From Spongisporangium articulatum (GTDB lineage Bacteria; Actinomycetota; Actinomycetes; Actinomycetales; Kineosporiaceae), in assembly GCF_044465595.1 (NCBI RefSeq), contig NZ_JBITLV010000007.1:124001-188000 (forward strand): 64,000 bases of DNA, in the 5' to 3' direction. Positions 58,468-64,000 of this stretch are shown piece after piece; position 1 is the first letter of the stretch, and each line of letters begins with the position of its first letter. The notes below the pieces were generated by a model. It worked only from the letters and a program-made list of their open reading frames with translations, did not search any database and was not told where the DNA came from. The position numbers were made by a program, and so were the translations under genes.

Positions 58468-59319
58468 TTAGCGGCCCAGCCGGTCGAACTCGCGCAGCCC
58501 GGGGGTCGCCTCGATCACCTTCGTGAAGCTGACCTTCTCGCTGGCCAGGGTCAGGCCGACCAGCCCGGCCAGCGCCGCCAGGCGGCCCGGGCGGCCGAGC
58601 CGGTGCACGGCGGCCGTGCCCAGCAGGGCCCCCGCCGCGTTGGCGCCGGTGTCGCCCAGCATAGCCCGCGCCGCCAGGTCCTCGCCGATGAGCCCGGCCG
58701 CGGCGCCGGCCGCCGCACCGACCAGCGCGCCCCCGGCGGGAGACGTCGCCGCGGGCGCGGCGAGCAGGACCAGCTTCAACACCCGGCCGGGCCGCAGGTC
58801 GAGCAGGTTGGCCAGGTTCGCCGCCCCGGCCACGACGCCCCCCGCGACCACGGCGTCGGCGAGACGGCCCGCGCGCAGCGGGCTCTCGTCGTCCGGACGG
58901 GGCGGCAGGGCCAACACTCCGGCCACCAGGCCGGTGGCGCCGATACCGAGCACCTTCAGGCCGCCGGTGCTCAGCCGTCCCCGGGCCAGCTCACCGAGGT
59001 GGCCGCGCAGTCCCTTGTGCTTCCCCGTCTCCAGCAGGTCGTCGACCGCCCCGAAGGCACCCGCCCCCGCGGTGGCCAGCACGCCCGCGACGCGCAGACC
59101 GGCCGGCACCCCGGGGGCGACGGCCACGGCCGCGGCGGCCCCGGCGGCGTAGGCCGGGCCCTCGAGCAGGGTGATCGGCTCGCCCGCGTGGTTGGTGCGC
59201 TCCCAGTGCGCGACCCCGCCCGGGGGGTTCGCCGTGAGCGCGCGGAAGGCGGCCCGGGACGCGGCGTACGCGACGCCGCCGGCCACGGCACCGCCGAGCG
59301 CCCGCCTCAGCCGCGCCAT
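58468..59319 (-). CDS. MraY/WecA-like phosphoglycosyltransferase homolog
   Basis: 283 residues with about eight hydrophobic helices. The landmarks GAFGAVDDLLETGKHKGLRGHL (compare MraY D-D), ANLANLLDLRPGRVLK (the NxxNxxDGxDG-type motif, here lacking one acidic residue) and AMLGDTGANAAGALLG (compare G-D-x-G-S) are the polyprenyl-phosphate sugar-1-phosphate transferase set. Some active-site residues differ from MraY, so activity is uncertain. ATG 59319 ends just before the mctB gene. Confidence 0.75.
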   Translation of the reverse strand: MARLRRALGGAVAGGVAYAASRAAFRALTANPPGGVAHWERTNHAGEPITLLEGPAYAAGAAAAVAVAPGVPAGLRVAGVLATAGAGAFGAVDDLLETGKHKGLRGHLGELARGRLSTGGLKVLGIGATGLVAGVLALPPRPDDESPLRAGRLADAVVAGGVVAGAANLANLLDLRPGRVLKLVLLAAPAATSPAGGALVGAAAGAAAGLIGEDLAARAMLGDTGANAAGALLGTAAVHRLGRPGRLAALAGLVGLTLASEKVSFTKVIEATPGLREFDRLGR

Positions 59320-59320
59320 C

Positions 59321-60322
59321 TCAGTTCGCGCTCGTGGCGTTCGCGCCACCGGCCGATCCACCGGCCGTGACTGTCGCCGGGAGGACGGCCCCCGCCCCCG
59401 AGCCGAACCCGTACTGGCCCACCCCGCCGGCCGCCTGTTCGCGCAGCGCCGCGACCGTGGTGATCTCCCCGGCGGGGGTCATCCCGTCGTCCACGGTGGA
59501 GACGATCTTGACGACGGACTCGTCCTTGCGCACCGCCGCGACGAACCCACCCGCCGTCGCCGACGACGCCGGCCCGGTCACCACCGTTCCGCCCCCGGTC
59601 GTGTCCAGCGTGCTGACCAGCGGCAGGTAAGAGGTCACCCCGACCGGCGTCGGCGTCGGGTTGCCGGCGGTCGCGGTGTCGACGGCCGGGGCCAGGACGA
59701 CGGCCGAACCGGCCAGCGCCGTGAGGTCACCCTTGGTGTCGATCAGGTCGTTCGACTTCAGGGCGTCGAGCACGGCCGGCGCGATGGTGCTGCCGCGCGC
59801 GAGCGACCCGGTGTCCCCCGTACCCACCAGGCTGCGGGCCAGGTAGGTGTTCAGCCGCGCCGTGGCGTCGCCCGAGACCTGGCTCGTGGCGGGCAATTTC
59901 TGCGCGATCTTGGCCAGCGCCTTGTCCCGTGCGGTGACCCCGCCGGCCTCCACCCAGTCGGAGGCCACGGCGACCTGCCCGGTGACCGTGCCGCCCGCGG
60001 CGTCGACCGCCTCGACCATCGAGGAGACCGTCTTGGAGTCGACCCCGGCCAGGCTGACCACGACGACGGAGCGGCCCGTCAGCTGCCCGGCGACCAGTTG
60101 CGGCGTGACCTGCTCCAGGAACGCGTCCCGGTTGGCGATCGACGTGGTCGCGGTGGCCACCTGGTCGTGCAGCTGGTCCTTCTCCTGGCGCAGCTGCTCG
60201 ACGCTGTTGGCCAGCGTGTCGCCGATCTGACCCTTCAACGGGCCGGCGCCCAGCACGATGCCCACGGCCAGGGCCAGGAACACGGAGACGAGTGAGACCA
60301 GGTGGTACCGGAAATCGATCAT
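59321..60322 (-). CDS. mctB: MctB/SteB-family membrane protein
   Basis: 333 residues. A short N-terminal MIDFRYHLVSLVSVFLALAVGIVLGAGPLKG anchor is the family signature, followed by a coiled coil (LANSVEQLRQEKDQLHDQVATA) and an extracytoplasmic Rossmann-like domain. The C-terminus is Gly/Ser/Thr rich. It corresponds to Rv1698 (MctB, copper-linked) and corynebacterial SteB, a cytokinetic protein paired with SteA. The ATG overlaps the steA stop (ATGA). Confidence 0.9.
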   Translation of the reverse strand: MIDFRYHLVSLVSVFLALAVGIVLGAGPLKGQIGDTLANSVEQLRQEKDQLHDQVATATTSIANRDAFLEQVTPQLVAGQLTGRSVVVVSLAGVDSKTVSSMVEAVDAAGGTVTGQVAVASDWVEAGGVTARDKALAKIAQKLPATSQVSGDATARLNTYLARSLVGTGDTGSLARGSTIAPAVLDALKSNDLIDTKGDLTALAGSAVVLAPAVDTATAGNPTPTPVGVTSYLPLVSTLDTTGGGTVVTGPASSATAGGFVAAVRKDESVVKIVSTVDDGMTPAGEITTVAALREQAAGGVGQYGFGSGAGAVLPATVTAGGSAGGANATSAN

Positions 60323-61572
60323 GAACGGATCAGTCCCTGCCCGGTGCTCGCGCTCCTCAGATAGCCGGCCAACGCCTCGGGCTGGGCGTCCACGAACCAG
60401 CTCTTCACCCAGGACACGATGTCGTCGGTCCGGGCGCCGATCAATGCGTAGAAGGCCTGCCCGGCGGCGGTCGCGGCCAGCGCGACGCCGAGCGCGAACA
60501 GGCCGGCGAGCGCCAGCACGACGAGCTGGCTGCTCGTGATGCGTTGCCGGTACAGCCGCGACACCCCCTTGGCGTCGACCAGCTTGCTGCCGACCCGCAG
60601 CCGGGTCAGGAACGTGCTGGCCATACCCTCGCGCCCCTTGTCCAGGAACTCGACCAGGGTGGCGTGGGTGCCTACGGCCACGATCAGGGTCGCGCCCTTG
60701 TCGTCGGCCAGCAACATCGCGACGTCCTCGCTCGTGCCGGTCGCCGGGAACACCACGGGGTCCACCCCGAGGGAACGGACCCGGTCCAGCCCCGGGGCCC
60801 GGCCGTCCCGGTAGGCGTGCACGACCACCTCGGCCCCGCAGGTGAGCGCCTCGTTGGTGACCGAGTCCATGTCACCGACGATCATGTCGGGGGTCAGCCC
60901 GGCCTCGATGATCGCGTCCGCACCGCCGTCGACCCCGACCAGCACGGGCCGGTACTCGCGGATGTACGGGCGCAGCGTGGCCAGGTCCTCCTTGTAGTGG
61001 TACCCGCGCACGACGATCAGCACCTGCCGACCGTCCATGTCCGTGCGCACGTCGGGCACGCCCACGCCGTCCAGCAGGAGGTCGCGCTCCTTCTGGAGGT
61101 ACTCCATCGTGTTGGCGGCGAACGACTCCAGCTGGGTGTTCAACCCGGCCCGGGCCAGCGCCATCGCCTCGTCGACACTCGCCCGGTCCTGGACCTGGCC
61201 GGTGGCCACCACCTGGTCGCCGACCCAGAGCTTGCCGTCCTCGATCCGCACCGGGGTGCCGTCGGCGACCACACCCAGCAGTTCGGGGCCGGCCCCGTCG
61301 ACCAGCACGACCCCGGCCTTCAGCAGGATCTCCGGGCCCAGGTTCGGGTAGCGGCCCGAGATGCTGGCGGCGGCGTTCACGACGGCCACCGGGCGGCACC
61401 CGACCAGGGCCTCCGCGGCCACCCGGTCGATGTCGACGTGGTCGATGACGGCGATCTCACCGGGCTGCAGCCGCTTGGTGAGGTTCTTCGTCCGGCGGTC
61501 GACCCGCGCCACACCCGTCACCCCGGGGCCCTCCTGGGGCTCCGGGCGACGCCGCGGCAACGAGAACTTCAC
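60319..61572 (-). CDS. steA: SteA-family cytokinetic-ring protein
   Basis: 417 residues. The middle is a thiamin-pyrophosphokinase-like fold (LVGVDGGADAIIEAGLTPDMIVGDMDS, SEDVAMLLADDKGATLIVAVGTHATLVEFLDKGR). One C-terminal membrane helix (LVVLALAGLFALGVALAATAAG) anchors it, with a short tail. SteA and SteB localise to the division ring in Corynebacterium. The catalytic residues of thiamin pyrophosphokinase are only partly kept. Confidence 0.9.
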   Translation of the reverse strand: MKFSLPRRRPEPQEGPGVTGVARVDRRTKNLTKRLQPGEIAVIDHVDIDRVAAEALVGCRPVAVVNAAASISGRYPNLGPEILLKAGVVLVDGAGPELLGVVADGTPVRIEDGKLWVGDQVVATGQVQDRASVDEAMALARAGLNTQLESFAANTMEYLQKERDLLLDGVGVPDVRTDMDGRQVLIVVRGYHYKEDLATLRPYIREYRPVLVGVDGGADAIIEAGLTPDMIVGDMDSVTNEALTCGAEVVVHAYRDGRAPGLDRVRSLGVDPVVFPATGTSEDVAMLLADDKGATLIVAVGTHATLVEFLDKGREGMASTFLTRLRVGSKLVDAKGVSRLYRQRITSSQLVVLALAGLFALGVALAATAAGQAFYALIGARTDDIVSWVKSWFVDAQPEALAGYLRSASTGQGLIRS

Positions 61573-61631
61573 ATCCCTGATCGTGCCATGACTGACGGGT
61601 AGGCCTCTCCAGGACGCTCGGACCGTGACCC

Positions 61632-63431
61632 TCAGTGGGCCGGTGTCAACTCTTTCCCGTCCCGCAGGTCGACCTCGGCGTCGAGTTCTGCGCGGTCCTG
61701 CGCCGCCATCGAGAGCAGCTCCCGGGCGTGCTCCTGCGCGGAACCCGAGTCGGCCACCCCGCCCAGCATCCGGGCCAGCTCACGGACCCGGCCGTCGTCG
61801 TCCAGCGCCCGGACGCCACTCGTGGTGATCTCGCCGTCACCGCTCTTCACCACCTGCAGATGCCGGTCGGCGAAGGCCGCGACCTGCGGCAGGTGGGTGA
61901 CGACGAGCACCTGGGCGTGCCGGGCCAGCCGGGCCAGGCGCCGGCCGATGCCGAGCGCGGCGGACCCGCCGACCCCGGAGTCGACCTCGTCGAACACGAA
62001 CGTGGGCACCGGGTCGACCGCCCCCAGCACGACCTCCAGCCCGAGCATGACCCGGGACAGCTCACCGCCCGAGGCCCCCTTGCCGAGGGGGCGCAGCGGG
62101 GCCCCCGCGTGCGGGGCCAGCAGCATCTCGATCTCGTCGACGCCCTCCCCACCCACGACCAGGGTGCGCACGCGCCCACCCAGCTCGACCGGCAGGCCCG
62201 TCTCGTCCTCCTTCTGCCGGACGGCGATCTCCAGCCGGGCGCCGTTCATCGACAGCTCGGGCAGCTCGGCCGTGACCGCCGCTCCGAGCCGGGCCGCGGC
62301 CTCCGACCGGGCGTCACTCAGGACGGCCGCCCGCAGGGCCAGCTCGACGCGCAGCGCCTCGACCTCCGCGGCCAGCGCCGACACCGTGTCCTCGTCGCCG
62401 TCGAGCTCGGCCAGCCGGGCCGAGGCCTCCTCCGCCCAGGCCAGCACGCCGTCGACGTCGACGCCGTGCGCGCGGGTCAGGCCGTTGAGCACCGCCCGGC
62501 GCTCCTCGACCGCGGCCAGCTGCGCCGGGTCGGACTCGACGCCGGCCGCGTAGGAGGCGCACTCCTGCGCGAGATCGTCGACCAGGTAGGTGATCTCGGC
62601 GAGCCGGTCGGCCAGCCCGGCGAGCTGCGTGTCGTGCTCGCGCATCGCCTCCAGCGCGTGCCGGGCGTCACCGAGCAGGGTCGAGGCGCCCGAGGCGTCC
62701 GGCACATCCTCGTCGCCGGCCAGGTACAGGTTCGCCTCCTGCGCCGCCCGCTGCAGCCCGTCGGCGTGGGCCAGCCGCGCCGCCTGCTCACGCAGCGCGT
62801 GGTCCTCGCCGGAGACCGGCTGGATGCGCTCGACCTCGGCCAGCCGCAGCCGCAGCACGTCGGCCTCCTGGATGCGGGCCTGGGCCTGCTCGGTCAGCTC
62901 GCGCAGCTTCTCCTCGGCCGCGCGCCACTGCTGCCAGCACGTCTTGTACGACGAGCGCGCCGCCGCGACGGGGGCCCCGCCGAACCGGTCGAGCGCCTCG
63001 CGCTGGCGGGCCGGGGACTGCAACCGGATCTGGTCGCTCTGCCCGTGGACGGCCACCAGGTCACCGGCCAGCTCGATCAGCGTGGCCACCGGGACGCCGC
63101 GCCCACCGAGGTAGGCCCGGCTGCGCCCCGAGGACGACACCGACCGGGAGACCAGCAGCTCGTCACCGTCGAGCTCGGCGCCGGCCTCGTGCGCCCGTTC
63201 GGCGACCCGCCCGTGCCGGGGGACGACGATGCGCCCCTCGACCACGGCCGTCTCGTACCCGGTCCGCACGGCCCCCGGGTCGCCCCGACCGCCCATCAGC
63301 AGGCCGAGGCCCGTGACCACCATCGTCTTGCCCGCGCCCGTCTCGCCGGTGACGACGGTCAGACCGGGCCCGAACTCGAGCACGGCGTCGTCGATCACCC
63401 CGAGACCGCGAAGATGCATCTCCAGCAGCAC
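61632..63431 (-). CDS. recN: DNA repair protein RecN
   Basis: 599 residues from GTG 63431 (ATG 63419 is an alternative). Walker A is VVTGETGAGKTMVVTGL, followed by SRSVSSSGRSRAYLGGR and VHGQSDQIRL. A long coiled coil is in the middle. The C-terminus has the signature KGASGGELSRVMLGLE, Walker B TFVFDEVDSGVGG and THLPQVAAFAD. It is an SMC-like ATPase in double-strand break repair. Confidence 0.95.
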   Translation of the reverse strand: MLLEMHLRGLGVIDDAVLEFGPGLTVVTGETGAGKTMVVTGLGLLMGGRGDPGAVRTGYETAVVEGRIVVPRHGRVAERAHEAGAELDGDELLVSRSVSSSGRSRAYLGGRGVPVATLIELAGDLVAVHGQSDQIRLQSPARQREALDRFGGAPVAAARSSYKTCWQQWRAAEEKLRELTEQAQARIQEADVLRLRLAEVERIQPVSGEDHALREQAARLAHADGLQRAAQEANLYLAGDEDVPDASGASTLLGDARHALEAMREHDTQLAGLADRLAEITYLVDDLAQECASYAAGVESDPAQLAAVEERRAVLNGLTRAHGVDVDGVLAWAEEASARLAELDGDEDTVSALAAEVEALRVELALRAAVLSDARSEAAARLGAAVTAELPELSMNGARLEIAVRQKEDETGLPVELGGRVRTLVVGGEGVDEIEMLLAPHAGAPLRPLGKGASGGELSRVMLGLEVVLGAVDPVPTFVFDEVDSGVGGSAALGIGRRLARLARHAQVLVVTHLPQVAAFADRHLQVVKSGDGEITTSGVRALDDDGRVRELARMLGGVADSGSAQEHARELLSMAAQDRAELDAEVDLRDGKELTPAH

Positions 63432-63516
63432 GCCACCGAGCCTAAGCCCGACGACCGACGAAATCGCCGATTCGAGCCCGGCGTGTGGACAAGTGTTCGA
63501 AAGTTTTGTTCGAACG

Positions 63517-64000
63517 TCAGTCGCGCGAGGCGCCCCGCCAGCCGTGCACCGGCAGCCGGAACTTGGCCACCAGCCGGTCGGTGAACGGCGGGCGCGCCAA
63601 CCGGGCCAGCCGCACCGGCGTGTCCGAGCGCCGCACCTCGACCCGGGCCCCCTCGGGCAGGTCCATGTTGCGCCGCCCGTCGCACCACAACGTCGCCCGG
63701 CCGGGCGTCCCGGGGACCAGCTCGACGGCCGGCACCGACGTGGGCGCCACCACCAGCGGCCGGGCGAACAGGGCGTGCGCCGACAGCGGGGTGAGCAGGA
63801 GCGCCTCCACCTCGGGCCAGACCACCGGACCGCCCGCGGAGAACGAGTAGGCCGTCGAGCCGGTCGGGGTGGCCAGCACGACACCGTCGCAGCCGAACTC
63901 GGTCACCGGCCGCCCGTCGACCTCGAGGACCACCTCGATCATCCGCTCCCGGTCGACCTTCTCGACCGACGCCTCGTTGATCGCCCAGGCGGCGCCGACC
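63517..64000 (-). CDS. nadK: NAD kinase (5' end cut by window)
   Basis: The frame runs from the stop at 63517 to the window edge (~161 residues). FGCDGVVLATPTGSTAYSFSAGG is the NAD kinase signature with the GGxD-family partner absent beyond the edge. AWAINEASVEK upstream matches the N-E motif. It phosphorylates NAD to NADP. Position beside recN is the conserved actinobacterial order. Confidence 0.93.
   Translation of the reverse strand, partial: VGAAWAINEASVEKVDRERMIEVVLEVDGRPVTEFGCDGVVLATPTGSTAYSFSAGGPVVWPEVEALLLTPLSAHALFARPLVVAPTSVPAVELVPGTPGRATLWCDGRRNMDLPEGARVEVRRSDTPVRLARLARPPFTDRLVAKFRLPVHGWRGASRD

Overview
This is high-GC chromosomal DNA from an actinobacterium (Actinomycetota). The evidence is the conserved block nadK-recN-steA-mctB-[phosphotransferase]-murJ-[GT4]-pyrG-nudix-xerD-parA-scpA-scpB-rluB-der/cmk, a mycothiol-dependent enzyme family, a deazaflavin (F420) enzyme family, a CrgA-like protein, many GTG starts and many start/stop overlaps (ATGA, GTGA). 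Several c-di-GMP proteins suggest a motile or developmentally complex lineage such as Kineosporiales/Frankiales-type bacteria, but I cannot fix the genus. No CRISPR array, insertion sequence, prophage or integrase was seen. No stretch longer than about 160 bases lacks a gene or a described element.

Layout. 1-2.9 kb: the end of an amine/amino-acid operon (glutamate-synthase-like FMN protein, sarcosine-oxidase-like flavoenzyme, cupin regulator). 2.9-10.3 kb: mostly regulators and small membrane proteins: a cNMP-domain histidine kinase, a BTAD regulator with a DUF4242 protein, a cysteine-rich putative metal protein, a secreted SH3/peptidase-like protein, and a GlsB-type stress protein divergent from a NarL-type regulator. 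10.3-14.1 kb: a GT4 glycosyltransferase coupled to a GH92 mannosidase-like protein. 14.2-18.3 kb: an acyl-homoserine-lactone-synthase/FeeM-fold protein, a methyltransferase and a membrane GGDEF-EAL protein. 18.2-22.2 kb: a tightly overlapping alkane monooxygenase operon (alkB, ferredoxin, ferredoxin reductase, VOC protein, alpha/beta hydrolase) with a palindromic operator candidate. 22.3-25.1 kb: small housekeeping and detoxification genes, including a divergent MarR/DoxX pair. 25.1-30.9 kb: tRNA-Pro(GGG), a GGDEF remnant, a full GGDEF receptor, then an operon of a PrnB-family (heme dioxygenase superfamily) protein, a PAS histidine kinase and a stand-alone receiver. 30.8-36.5 kb: HAD hydrolase, aldo/keto reductase, and the molybdate operon (HTH-TOBE regulator, modA, modB, modC).

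From 36.5 kb to the end lies the conserved minus-strand housekeeping block for division, chromosome segregation, translation, aromatic amino-acid synthesis, cell-wall and nucleotide metabolism. It is interrupted between cmk and tyrA by a module holding an LmeA-like lipoprotein, an OmpR-type regulator and one 1263-residue ORF that joins a complete sensor histidine kinase to a complete MMPL/RND transporter. This fusion, the PrnB-PAS kinase-receiver operon and the FeeM-methyltransferase-GGDEF/EAL cluster are the best candidates here for undescribed signalling systems. All functional statements rest on reading motifs and gene order by eye; no database search was run.
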